From an uncultured bacterium (GTDB lineage Bacteria; CAIJMQ01), in assembly GCA_903821905.1 (NCBI GenBank), contig CAIJMQ010000008.1, positions 1 to 7,603 on the forward strand: a DNA stretch of 7,603 nt. Direction: 5' to 3'. The position numbers and the translations under genes were made by a program. This document shows, piece by piece, positions 1 to 6,230 of this stretch. Under the pieces are notes generated by a model, which made no database searches, was not told the DNA's origin, and was given only the letters and a program-made list of their open reading frames with translations. Each line of letters opens with the position of its first letter. Position 1 is the stretch's first letter.

Positions 1-2
1 CT

Positions 3-1166
3 GTAAATAAAGGTTATTCAGAAAAAGAAGACCCAATGGGTTGGTCATACTATCCTGCCAATTATTTCACAAGCATTGCTCAAGACAAATCAGGTAACAT
101 TCTCTTTGTTAATAGACACGACTTTATACGAAGATGGAATAATCCAGATTCCCGTTTTACACCCATTACTTTTCAAGAGCAATTAGCATCTAGGAACTTC
201 TTTTATTGCATAACTGTAGATAAAGATGATTCTGTCTGGGTAGGAAGTTATGGCGGAGGCATAATTACTAACAACTCCTCGTTTAAATTCCCTTCCCAAA
301 ATATCAAATCTCAAATTACATTGGAAGAAGAAAATACTCCTGTTGATTTCTCAAAACAGCCCTATCAAAAAGAATTGATAGCAAAGACATCGAAACTACT
401 AAAAGATTCTCCTTTAAAAGAACAGGCATATTATATTGGCGAGGATTGGCTAACCCAAGGTGATTGGATAGGAAACTATGGTGAATATGCTTGGATATTT
501 CCTTCTTACTATGCTGCCTATCCTCTTCAAAATATTTTGGGAGGTTCTGATAGATTAGGGCTGAAAACTTTTAAGCATATAAATTGGAATGCATATATAG
601 GTGAGAATTCTGACTTTAATGAGGGTATAAGAGGTTGGGAACTTGAACCCGGAGAAATTGATTATGGAGAATGGGAAAACCCAAGAGTTCTTCAAGACCC
701 TTTAGGTGGTGGCAGACATCATGCCTCTTGGGACGACCATGCTGAAGCTTATCCGCGTCCTCTTATTAGAGAAGGTCCTCATATATATTTAGACCTTGAC
801 TTTATTGAAGAAGGTATCTTTATTGTTTCATTTTATTTTGTGAACAACGACGGCCATGAAGGCGACTCAATGAATCGATATAGAGATTACACTATTTCTG
901 TAAAGAAAAGAATAGAAAAAAGTATTCCTAAGATATTCCGTTTTGAGGGAACTGGAGTAGAAATTAACTGGAAAACAATTTCAGAAAAGGAATTCAACGA
1001 TGTTCCTGTTTTGACATCCTGCAGGGTGAATGATTTTAGAGCAGGTGTGTACAAAAGTTTTATACTCAAAGGACCTGCAGAATATACCATCAAAATTGAC
1101 AAGAAAGAGAGTTTTAATACTATTGTTTCCGGCATATTTATAGATAAAGTTGAAGAACCCAAATAA
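3..1166 (+). CDS. Probable exported beta-propeller protein with C-terminal beta-rich domain (5' end missing)
   Basis: The reading frame is open from the first bases of the window, so the true start lies upstream; the ATG at 36 is probably internal. At least 388 residues are visible. Counting from the Met at 36, residues 11-26 and 59-76 resemble blades of the two-component-regulator propeller type; the second contains DKDDSVWVGSYGGGI. A linker with aromatic-rich stretches follows (about 130-200), then a His/Asp-rich segment, GGGRHHASWDDHAEAYP (224-240). The end is beta-rich (about 245-371), with RYRDYTISV and GVYKSFILKGPAEYTIKI. Propellers of this kind are usually sensory or protein-binding and often extracytoplasmic; the C-terminal part looks like an adhesive or ligand-binding beta-sandwich, which is inference. 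No catalytic motif is recognised. The next gene has its own strong promoter, so this gene probably belongs to a separate upstream transcript. Confidence 0.8.
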   Translation, partial: VNKGYSEKEDPMGWSYYPANYFTSIAQDKSGNILFVNRHDFIRRWNNPDSRFTPITFQEQLASRNFFYCITVDKDDSVWVGSYGGGIITNNSSFKFPSQNIKSQITLEEENTPVDFSKQPYQKELIAKTSKLLKDSPLKEQAYYIGEDWLTQGDWIGNYGEYAWIFPSYYAAYPLQNILGGSDRLGLKTFKHINWNAYIGENSDFNEGIRGWELEPGEIDYGEWENPRVLQDPLGGGRHHASWDDHAEAYPRPLIREGPHIYLDLDFIEEGIFIVSFYFVNNDGHEGDSMNRYRDYTISVKKRIEKSIPKIFRFEGTGVEINWKTISEKEFNDVPVLTSCRVNDFRAGVYKSFILKGPAEYTIKIDKKESFNTIVSGIFIDKVEEPK

Positions 1167-1212
1167 AAATAATTATAGGGATTAAATAAAGATTCTATAG
1201 ATTGGATAGCCG

Positions 1213-1240
1213 TTGACAAATTAAGTTTGGGGTATATAAT
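1213..1240 (+). promoter_or_regulatory. Consensus sigma-70 promoter for the Cys-rich/TPR operon
   Basis: A perfect TTGACA (1213-1218) and a perfect TATAAT (1235-1240) are separated by 16 bases. Transcription would start near 1247, giving a leader of about 80 bases before the ATG at 1329. No other convincing promoter was seen between the stop at 1166 and 1329. Two exact hexamers in an AT-rich intergenic region suggest strong, perhaps constitutive, expression. No operator-like repeat was seen around it. Confidence 0.75.
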
Positions 1241-1328
1241 GAAACACAGTGCAAAGAAAGAAATATCAAACAATCTCAGTAATCTCGTTCAAGAATCCCC
1301 GTATAATAATTAAAAAAGGAGGCTGTTT

Positions 1329-2324
1329 ATGAAAAACGGTCTTGGTCGTTCCTTACCAGTAATCCTAATTGGCATATTAGTCTTATCAATTTTTTCCGTA
1401 TGGCTCTATGAGGTGAACTGTGGTGAAGCAATAGTTGGTGGAGGTGGAGGTGGTGGAGGAGGTGGTGGTGGTTGCAGTGGCTGCGGTTGTTGTACAACAG
1501 GGCAATTCTGTTGCAATAATCAGTGCTATGCTAATGATAGTGGTACGTGTTGTTCAAAGATAGTAGACGGTACTACCGTTCAAAGTTACTGTAGTGGAGG
1601 TTATTGTTGTAATGGTGTTTGCTTTAAAACAGATACAAATAATGATAGTTGTCAGGACCAGTTTTGTTGTGAAGGCTATGGCACCCTTTGCACCCTTTGC
1701 CCATGGGGCAAAATCTGTTGCGAGGGAGGGCCTTCCAACGGCCCATGTTGTACTAAAATAGTGATTGATCCAGAGAGTGGTTCAGGTTCAGGCGTTAGTC
1801 ATATTCCCTGTGATTATTGTCAGATTTGTGGAGAGAATGGGGATTGTATAGGTACTTGTGGTACCGGACAGAGTTGTTGTCCTAGTAGATGGGGTGGCTA
1901 CTGTAGGAATGAAATTACAGAAACAAGTTGTTGTGGATGGGCAAACGAATGTTTGTGTGTAAATAGCCAATGTAGGGTACCAACTTCATCACCTTTTGTG
2001 TTGACTGAGATGAGAAACCCCAGTTATGGTGTCTATCTAAGAACTGCTGTTCATACTCTCTCGGAAACATCTGGAGATATGTCTGTCCCAATTCAAAAAG
2101 GTGGCATTCCTATAAATGAATATTTTATTGAAACTTGTCCGGGCTTAGTACCACATAATGGGCATACTCTTCCAGACGGAACTTTTAGCGATAATCTAGA
2201 AACTGCACGTAACCAAGAAGAGTGTCACGCAAAACAGGTTATTAAAACTAACGGCTGCGATATAGGACATTATTATGTAAACTACTACCCTTGGGGGGTA
2301 GACAAAACTGGTGGTGATTTTTAA
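1329..2324 (+). CDS. Secreted protein with polyglycine run and cysteine-rich domain, function unknown
   Basis: The 331-residue product starts at an ATG six bases after a perfect AGGAGG (1317-1322). Residues 8-27 form a hydrophobic signal or anchor segment. There is no proper lipobox around C31, and a signal peptidase I site after GEA (34) is possible. Then come twelve consecutive glycines (37-48) and a domain (49-215) in which 35 of 167 residues are cysteine, including nine Cys-Cys pairs. A loose unit such as GQFCCNNQC, GGYCCNGVC, GKICC and GQSCCPSRWGGYC recurs. The last ~115 residues have only three cysteines and end in an aromatic-rich tail. The pattern implies a compact disulfide-rich (or, if reduced, metal-binding) extracellular protein; a structural or surface role is inference. 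No enzyme motif is seen. The next gene follows after only a few bases, so the two are co-transcribed. Confidence 0.82.
   Translation: MKNGLGRSLPVILIGILVLSIFSVWLYEVNCGEAIVGGGGGGGGGGGGCSGCGCCTTGQFCCNNQCYANDSGTCCSKIVDGTTVQSYCSGGYCCNGVCFKTDTNNDSCQDQFCCEGYGTLCTLCPWGKICCEGGPSNGPCCTKIVIDPESGSGSGVSHIPCDYCQICGENGDCIGTCGTGQSCCPSRWGGYCRNEITETSCCGWANECLCVNSQCRVPTSSPFVLTEMRNPSYGVYLRTAVHTLSETSGDMSVPIQKGGIPINEYFIETCPGLVPHNGHTLPDGTFSDNLETARNQEECHAKQVIKTNGCDIGHYYVNYYPWGVDKTGGDF
1437..1472 (+). repeat. Twelve-codon glycine run (GGT/GGA)
   Basis: Twelve successive glycine codons, a mixture of GGT and GGA, form a 36-base G-rich tract. It sits right after the predicted export signal and immediately before the first cysteine cluster (CSGCGCC). 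The protein-level run is a flexible spacer or glycine-rich patch. The irregular codon mixture argues for selection on the amino-acid run rather than simple recent trinucleotide slippage, although GGN tracts can still vary in length between strains. Confidence 0.9.
1682..1712 (+). repeat. Tandem 9-mer followed by a perfect short hairpin inside the Cys-rich gene
   Basis: CACCCTTTG occurs twice head to tail (1682-1690, 1691-1699) and encodes the repeated Thr-Leu-Cys. The last bases form the left arm of a perfect inverted repeat, TTTGCCC (1696-1702), ATG spacer, GGGCAAA (1706-1712). The duplication looks like a recent slippage that added one TLC unit. The hairpin has no T-tract and lies within a coding region, so it is not called a terminator. 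Confidence 0.6.
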
Positions 2325-2325
2325 T

Positions 2326-2331
2326 AGGAAG
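2326..2331 (+). promoter_or_regulatory. Ribosome binding site that favours the second ATG of the TPR gene
   Basis: AGGAAG lies just after the stop codon of the Cys-rich gene. It is only two bases from the ATG at 2334 but eight bases from the ATG at 2340. The latter spacing is normal, and starting at 2340 also gives a tidy MKRALLF-type signal peptide, so 2340 is chosen as the start. Confidence 0.6.
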
Positions 2332-2339
2332 ACATGAAT

Positions 2340-3359
2340 ATGAAGAGAGCACTTTTATTTATATGGATGTTAGGTATACTGCTTTTAAACTCATCGCTAT
2401 CTGTTTCTGAAGATAATATTGATGAAGATATTGTGTATAAAGCTCAACGAAAATTAGAGAGTAATGTCGGGCTTATACAAACTGTCTTAGAGAAATATCC
2501 TGATGACGCTGAAATACACCGAGGAGCTGCAGAACTTTATAATGGTATCGGATTAATTGTTAAAAAAGATCCAGCCATCTATGAATACCGAAAAGCAATA
2601 GAATTGAATCCGAAAGATATTACTTATTATACGGGTTTAGGAATGGCATTGTGGTATAAGTACAAGCACGACTATACATACGAAAAAACTGATGACCCTT
2701 CCGAGTTAATAGAAGCCTTAGAGGTAGGAGAAGAGAAGGAACCTAATAATGCATTTTACGATTATATGTGGGCTTCTGTATATTTAATGCAAGGAAAAGA
2801 AAAGGAAGGAATAAAGAAAATTGAAGATGCTCTTAATAAAAAGTATCTTAAACAACATTGGCAGCCTAGGATAAAATCAAAAATTAAGATTCTCGAAGAA
2901 ATGGGTTGTTTTACCAGCACAGAGATAAAAATCAATGTTCCTTATGGTGCAGGAGGCACCGATGAAATGTTAGGAAAGATTATTAGTCATCTAAAGAAGT
3001 TAGGCGAAGGTAAAGAATCTCAGGGGGCATGGGAAGGTGCAGCCGAAATCTACAAAACAATGGTGAAGATGGCAGGACAGGTTAGAAGCGATGCTTGGTT
3101 ACTGGGCACTTCGCATATGAGTAATTACTATGCAAAAACCGCATATAATGGATTATTACGTTGTTATAAAAAATTAGGAATGGAAAACGAGCAATACCCA
3201 ATAGAACAAGAACTCAAAACTCTCGAAGATGTAATGAATAAAGAATCGGCTGCTTGTGATAAAGGTGCATTATTATTATCTACTCTTAAAGGTGATGAAT
3301 TAGATAAACTTCTTGACGAAATTATAGAAAAAGGTGAAATCAAGGCATCGGGTTTGTAA
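2340..3359 (+). CDS. Secreted tetratricopeptide-repeat (TPR) protein
   Basis: The 339-residue product begins with a signal peptide (MKRALLFIW, hydrophobic to about residue 18, likely cut after SVS near residue 23) and has no lipobox. The middle is helical and TPR-like. The segment from about 56 to 93 (AEIHRGAAELYNGIG through KAIELNPKD) reads as one repeat, and about 137-168 (YDYMWASVYLMQGKEKEGIKKIEDAL) as another; a more divergent repeat lies between them. A helical C-terminal half (about 185-339) contains AWEGAAEIYKTMVKM, also repeat-like but unassigned. TPR proteins bind partner proteins, so an extracytoplasmic scaffold or chaperone for the Cys-rich protein encoded just upstream is a reasonable guess from the operon, not a demonstrated role. 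The ATG at 2334 would add two residues. No enzymatic motif is visible. Confidence 0.85.
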   Translation: MKRALLFIWMLGILLLNSSLSVSEDNIDEDIVYKAQRKLESNVGLIQTVLEKYPDDAEIHRGAAELYNGIGLIVKKDPAIYEYRKAIELNPKDITYYTGLGMALWYKYKHDYTYEKTDDPSELIEALEVGEEKEPNNAFYDYMWASVYLMQGKEKEGIKKIEDALNKKYLKQHWQPRIKSKIKILEEMGCFTSTEIKINVPYGAGGTDEMLGKIISHLKKLGEGKESQGAWEGAAEIYKTMVKMAGQVRSDAWLLGTSHMSNYYAKTAYNGLLRCYKKLGMENEQYPIEQELKTLEDVMNKESAACDKGALLLSTLKGDELDKLLDEIIEKGEIKASGL

Positions 3360-3494
3360 AAGTAGAGAAAACAATAAACAAAAATGTAGTTTCCATATTT
3401 TGTTCTTTTCTTGTAATGTACTCACTTAGTCAAGTTAATTCCAGTTTCAGTTTTGATATCTGTCTTCTGACTATTTATCTTCTATTTAAATAAT

Positions 3495-3523
3495 TTGCCC
3501 AAAGTGATAAGAAAAGATATATT
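3495..3523 (+). promoter_or_regulatory. Candidate promoter of the GH5 glucanase gene
   Basis: TTGCCC (3495-3500, four of six consensus bases) and TATATT (3518-3523, five of six) are 17 bases apart. Transcription would begin near 3530, giving a leader of about 27 bases and excluding the upstream GTG at 3527 as a start. An alternative of equal score is TTGATA (3453-3458) with TATCTT (3476-3481), also 17 bases apart. The 197-base gap after the TPR gene makes a separate promoter likely, but no hairpin terminator was found in the gap, so read-through is possible. Confidence 0.35.
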
Positions 3524-3540
3524 ATTGTGTGTATTTTTAG

Positions 3541-3546
3541 AAAGGA
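3541..3546 (+). promoter_or_regulatory. Ribosome binding site deciding the start of the GH5 gene
   Basis: AAAGGA lies ten bases before the ATG at 3557. An in-frame GTG at 3527 would add ten residues (MCIFRKEILR) in front of the signal peptide and place this site inside the gene. The ATG start gives a normal signal peptide, so 3557 is preferred. Confidence 0.55.
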
Positions 3547-3556
3547 AATCTTAAGA

Positions 3557-5305
3557 ATGAGAAGAGTGTTTTTAAAGCCAATTATTGTTTTAGCTGCTAT
3601 AGTGATATTTTTAGGTAGTTCTCATGTATATTCTGCCGAGCAAATAGGGCAGACTTTTATATCCATCAACCCACAAGAAGCAGTTAAAAATATGTCTCCT
3701 GGCTGGAATTTGGGTGATGCATTAGATGGAATTCCCACCGAAGGTGAATGTTCCTGGTGCAATCCCCCTGTAGAAGAAGATATTTTTGACTATGTAAAGA
3801 AAGCAGGTTTCAAGACCGTCCGTATACCTGTAACATGGGCTTACCATATCGGTCCTGCACCTGATTATAAAGTTGACCCCCAATGGATGGACAGAGTAGA
3901 ACAGGTTGTTGATTGGGCATTAAAGAGAGATTTTTATGTAATCATCGATGCTCATCACGATTCTAGTGTTTGGTTTTCCAAAATGGCTATTGACCCTGAA
4001 ACAGGCAGATATGTAAACGATTATGACAATCAAATAATCAAGCTTGAAGAGCTCTGGCGACAGATAGCAGAAAGATTCAACAGAAAAAATGAGAAATTGA
4101 TATTTGAGATTGTGAGCGAACCTCTTGACGGAGATCGGGAAGCTAAACTTGAAAAACCAACGAATCTGGATAATCCCGAAGTAAAGCATAACTTAACTGC
4201 TGAACAAATGAATGACTTAAATCGGAGGATTTTGAGAATTATCCGTGCATCGGGGGGCTATAGTGACAAGCGTCTTGTGATGGTATGTGGTTTGTCTGAT
4301 GACAGTAAAAAAACATTGCAATTTTTTGACGCACCAAATGATAAATATATAATACTTACGGTTCATTACTATGAACCATGGGATTTCATAAGCAACTGGT
4401 GGGGAAGAATCACTTGGGGTAATGAAAAGGATAAACAAGATCCTGATTACATTTTTAGACGACTTGGTGAGACATTTGTTGAAAACAGATTGCCGGTTGT
4501 TATCGGGGAATGGAGCACTTCATTTAAAATAGATAAGCTTTCAAGATGGTATTATCATAATTATATTGTTAAGACTGCTTATAAGTATGGTATTCCTTGT
4601 GTATTGTGGGACAATGGAAAAGATTACTTTGACAGACAAAAGAGGATTTGGCGGGACGAAACTATTAAAGATATTGTTGTAAATGCAGGGTTGGGCATCC
4701 CTAATTCTTTTGTATTTCCTGCGGATAATTATTTTAGGGAAAAAACTAATGTAGAAGATTTGACGGTTAAACTTGAATTAAACGGCAATGAATTAGTTGA
4801 TATTTATAATGGTGAGGAAAAGCTGGTTAAGGAAAAGGACTATGTATCGGATACTCCAAATTCAAGTGTAACAATAAACAAGAATTATCTTTCAAAACTA
4901 CTTGAATCTGAGAAAACTGGTGTAACTGCAACTCTAAAATTTGATTTTTCACAAGGGACAGATATCCCAGTAGACATTATCAAATACGATTTACCAAAAT
5001 TCTCACAAGATTCAATAATCGTTGACAAGACCAAAGGCGAAATTGAATCTGATATAGTGATTCCTGTATCTTTTAACGGTACCAAATTGGCTACTGTTGG
5101 TGTGGTAGATGAAGCCACTAAAAAATCTGTTGTATATTCATGGACACCTTATCTGCAGATGAATGGGCATTTTGATTACAATGATAAGGAAATTATCCTA
5201 AAGAAGAGATTATTAAACTTATTGAAATCAGATTCCTTAATCACCTTTGAATTCTATCCTAGAAGTGTCAAAGTTGAGATGAAGGTAAAAGTTTTGAAAG
5301 AGTAA
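3557..5305 (+). CDS. Secreted GH5 endo-beta-glucanase with X2 and CBM46-like modules
   Basis: The 582-residue enzyme has a signal peptide (MRRVFLKP plus a hydrophobic core, cut near VYSA at residue 27). A GH5 barrel follows at about 30-385: MSPGWNLGDALDGIPTEG, GFKTVRIPVTW with Arg89, VIIDAHHD with His133/134, acid/base Glu188 in FEIVSEP, His270 and Tyr272 in HYYEPW, nucleophile Glu318 in VVIGEWS, and Trp351 in LWDNG. Residues about 395-480 match the X2 immunoglobulin-like module (LTVKLELNGN, NGEEKL, DYV, TLKFDFSQGTD). About 481-582 resembles a CBM46 module. This order is known in GH5 subfamily 4 glucanases such as the Bacillus halodurans Cel5B type, which hydrolyse beta-1,4-, mixed-linkage glucan or xyloglucan. 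Oddities: Ser replaces the usual Asn before the acid/base Glu, Asp replaces Asn in WNLGN, and Cys replaces Gly in SWGNPP. Exact substrate is uncertain. Confidence 0.92.
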   Translation: MRRVFLKPIIVLAAIVIFLGSSHVYSAEQIGQTFISINPQEAVKNMSPGWNLGDALDGIPTEGECSWCNPPVEEDIFDYVKKAGFKTVRIPVTWAYHIGPAPDYKVDPQWMDRVEQVVDWALKRDFYVIIDAHHDSSVWFSKMAIDPETGRYVNDYDNQIIKLEELWRQIAERFNRKNEKLIFEIVSEPLDGDREAKLEKPTNLDNPEVKHNLTAEQMNDLNRRILRIIRASGGYSDKRLVMVCGLSDDSKKTLQFFDAPNDKYIILTVHYYEPWDFISNWWGRITWGNEKDKQDPDYIFRRLGETFVENRLPVVIGEWSTSFKIDKLSRWYYHNYIVKTAYKYGIPCVLWDNGKDYFDRQKRIWRDETIKDIVVNAGLGIPNSFVFPADNYFREKTNVEDLTVKLELNGNELVDIYNGEEKLVKEKDYVSDTPNSSVTINKNYLSKLLESEKTGVTATLKFDFSQGTDIPVDIIKYDLPKFSQDSIIVDKTKGEIESDIVIPVSFNGTKLATVGVVDEATKKSVVYSWTPYLQMNGHFDYNDKEIILKKRLLNLLKSDSLITFEFYPRSVKVEMKVKVLKE

Positions 5306-5438
5306 CTAATCAATGCCTTTCCTGATTAAGCATGCTATCTTCATAAACTTCTAGTATTTTTGCCAAATCTTTTGTGAATGAAAGCTCTTATCTATCCTTG
5401 CCTTTCTTATTCTTTCAACAAGGTTTGTAGATTAAAGC

Positions 5439-5503
5439 TTGGTGTCCAATAGGTGTCCATAATAGGTCTAAATTGGTATAAATTGATACAAATTGGTACA
5501 AAT
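5439..5503 (+). repeat. Helically phased short direct repeats
   Basis: GGTGTCCA occurs at 5441-5448 and 5452-5459, followed by a partial copy AGGTCTA (5464-5470). Three 10-base tandem units come next: AAATTGGTAT (5470), AAATTGATAC (5480) and AAATTGGTAC (5490), plus AAAT. The GGT/GAT cores recur at spacings of 11, 13, 10, 10 and 10 bases, so nearly all face the same side of the helix. Such arrays are typical protein-binding sites, for example recombinase arm sites or iterons. The array sits about 75 bases from a broken tRNA gene, which fits an integration-site remnant; this function is inference. No integrase gene is present in the window. Confidence 0.6.
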
Positions 5504-5577
5504 AGAATAAGCAACTAAACAGCGATGCTTGGATGGGATTCGATGTGCTGCGGAGTGACTAAAAATTTATTCAGTTA

Positions 5578-5618
5578 GCATTACGAATGCATTGCTCTAC
5601 CAACTGAGCTATCCCGGC
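5578..5618 (-). pseudogene. tRNA-Thr(CGT) 5' half, 3' half missing or scrambled
   Basis: Read on the minus strand from 5618, the sequence is a textbook tRNA 5' half: acceptor strand GCCGGGA, TA, D-arm GCTC-AGTTGGTA-GAGC, then anticodon loop TTCGTAA with anticodon CGT (complement of 5583-5585) for threonine. Anticodon-stem pairing holds for only the three loop-proximal pairs. The match stops near 5578. Further on (around 5536-5544 on the + strand) GGGATTCGA recalls a T-loop, but it is about 21 bases too far away and lacks the opposite T-stem strand. The nearest acceptor-like sequence matches TCCCGGC poorly, and no proper TCCCGGC occurs back to the GH5 gene. It is therefore called a fragment rather than a working tRNA, and a split or intron-bearing gene was not supported. 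Confidence 0.7.
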
Positions 5619-5779
5619 AATATAAATTTAAAATCCAAAAGAAAAAGTCAAAATTTAAAGCTAAAAGACGGAATTATTATAGCTTAATTGAGAGGTTTTT
5701 GCTTGTTCGCCTTGTCTTGTGCAAAGTCTTACTTTTCTTAATCCTCAAAATTTTCTCCGATTTTTATTCTCGTAACCCC
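5619..5779. other. AT-rich intergenic spacer without recognisable gene
   Basis: Together with 5306-5438 this makes up the rest of the gene-free stretch between the GH5 and repressor genes. It contains A/T-rich near-repeats of AAATTTAAA (5626-5634 and 5651-5659) and a weak inverted repeat AAGCTA (5658-5663) / TAGCTT (5680-5685) with a 16-base loop. Positions 5306-5438 hold only a 6-base-arm inverted repeat, TAATCA (5307-5312) / TGATTA (5323-5328), with no T-tract. No coding sequence, convincing terminator or RNA gene was found in either part. Confidence 0.5.
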
Positions 5780-5807
5780 TTGACTATTAATATTTATACT
5801 GTATTAT
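5780..5807 (+). promoter_or_regulatory. Sigma-70 promoter of the YtrA-type repressor/permease operon
   Basis: TTGACT (5780-5785) and TATTAT (5802-5807) are 16 bases apart, each one base off consensus. Transcription would start near 5814, giving a leader of only about 20 bases before the ATG at 5835. The -10 box lies inside a palindrome, as expected for a promoter controlled by the repressor it drives. Confidence 0.65.
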
Positions 5808-5814
5808 TACAGTA
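5797..5814. promoter_or_regulatory. Palindromic operator over the -10 box, probable YtrA-family self-binding site
   Basis: TACTGTA (5797-5803) and TACAGTA (5808-5814) are perfect 7-base inverted arms with a TTAT spacer. A second short palindrome, GTAGT-AC-ACTAC (5812-5823), follows at once and contains TACACT (5816-5821). The pair ACTGTA-N12-TACACT resembles the AGTGTA/TACACT half-sites I recall for Bacillus YtrA. Binding here would block RNA polymerase; which of the overlapping palindromes is the real site is not certain. Confidence 0.6.
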
Positions 5815-5834
5815 GTACACTACAAAAGAAGACC

Positions 5835-6230
5835 ATGTATATAAAGATAAATTCTGACAGCGGAGTGCCTTTATACCTGCAGATTGTGAAACAGGTGAAA
5901 TATCTTGTGGCATGCGGAGCTCTTAAATCGGGAGATAAATTACCTGCAGTTAGAGAATTAGCAATTCAGCTGCGGATAAATCCCAACACGGTTGCTAAGG
6001 CATACCGCGAATTACAACACGAAAAAATTATTGATAGTAAATGGGGTGAAGGTAATTTTATTTCGGAAGAAGTAAAAAATGTATCTGAAACAGAGAAGGG
6101 AAAAATCATATCAGAAATCTTGGATAATGCAATCCAACAGGCAGTGGATATCGGTCTTTCAAAAGAAGAATTAACTAAACTTTTTTCTCAACAACTCAAA
6201 ACAACAAAACCGAAAGGAGCGCAAAAATGA
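5835..6230 (+). CDS. GntR-family (YtrA subfamily) transcriptional regulator
   Basis: The 131-residue protein is a full-length YtrA-type GntR repressor. The winged helix-turn-helix occupies about residues 10-77, with the family signatures GVPLYLQIVKQVKYL, SGDKLPAVRELA, NPNTVAKAYRELQ (recognition helix) and a wing ending GEGNFIS. A short helical tail (about 85-125) replaces the large effector-binding domain of other GntR groups, which is diagnostic of YtrA proteins. Relatives control adjacent ABC transporter genes, often responding to cell-envelope stress or antibiotics; the signal here is unknown. The gene lies 21 bases after the predicted transcription start, with a palindromic operator over the -10 box, so autorepression is likely. 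Its ribosome site is weak (AGAAG, close to the ATG). The stop codon overlaps the start of the next gene as ATGA, indicating translational coupling. Confidence 0.93.
   Translation: MYIKINSDSGVPLYLQIVKQVKYLVACGALKSGDKLPAVRELAIQLRINPNTVAKAYRELQHEKIIDSKWGEGNFISEEVKNVSETEKGKIISEILDNAIQQAVDIGLSKEELTKLFSQQLKTTKPKGAQK

Noticed and set aside
887-1273. 128-residue frame on the minus strand
   Set aside because: It runs antisense across the end of the propeller gene and the promoter, with low-complexity hydrophobic translation and no ribosome site.
1239-1313. Small frame of 24 codons beginning MKHSAKKE just before the Cys-rich gene
   Set aside because: Its ATG overlaps the perfect -10 box, so a transcript from that promoter would start after it, and no ribosome site precedes it.
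1788-1970. Minus-strand frame with Thr-rich translation inside the Cys-rich gene
   Set aside because: It is the antisense shadow of Cys and Gly codons, which read as Thr and Pro on the other strand.
2291-2324. Frameshift at the six-G run near the end of the Cys-rich gene
   Set aside because: Neither alternative frame gives a meaningful extension before hitting a stop, and the next gene begins normally.
3920-4438. Two minus-strand frames (3920-4189 and 4217-4438) within the GH5 gene
   Set aside because: Both are antisense to well-conserved catalytic motifs of the GH5 gene and show no protein-like features.
5307-5328. Inverted repeat TAATCA/TGATTA after the GH5 stop as a terminator
   Set aside because: The six-base AT-rich stem with a ten-base loop is not followed by a T-tract.
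5306-5618. Intron-bearing tRNA-Thr on the minus strand
   Set aside because: No matching 3' half (T-arm plus TCCCGGC acceptor strand) was found back to the GH5 gene, and similarity runs past the usual intron position.
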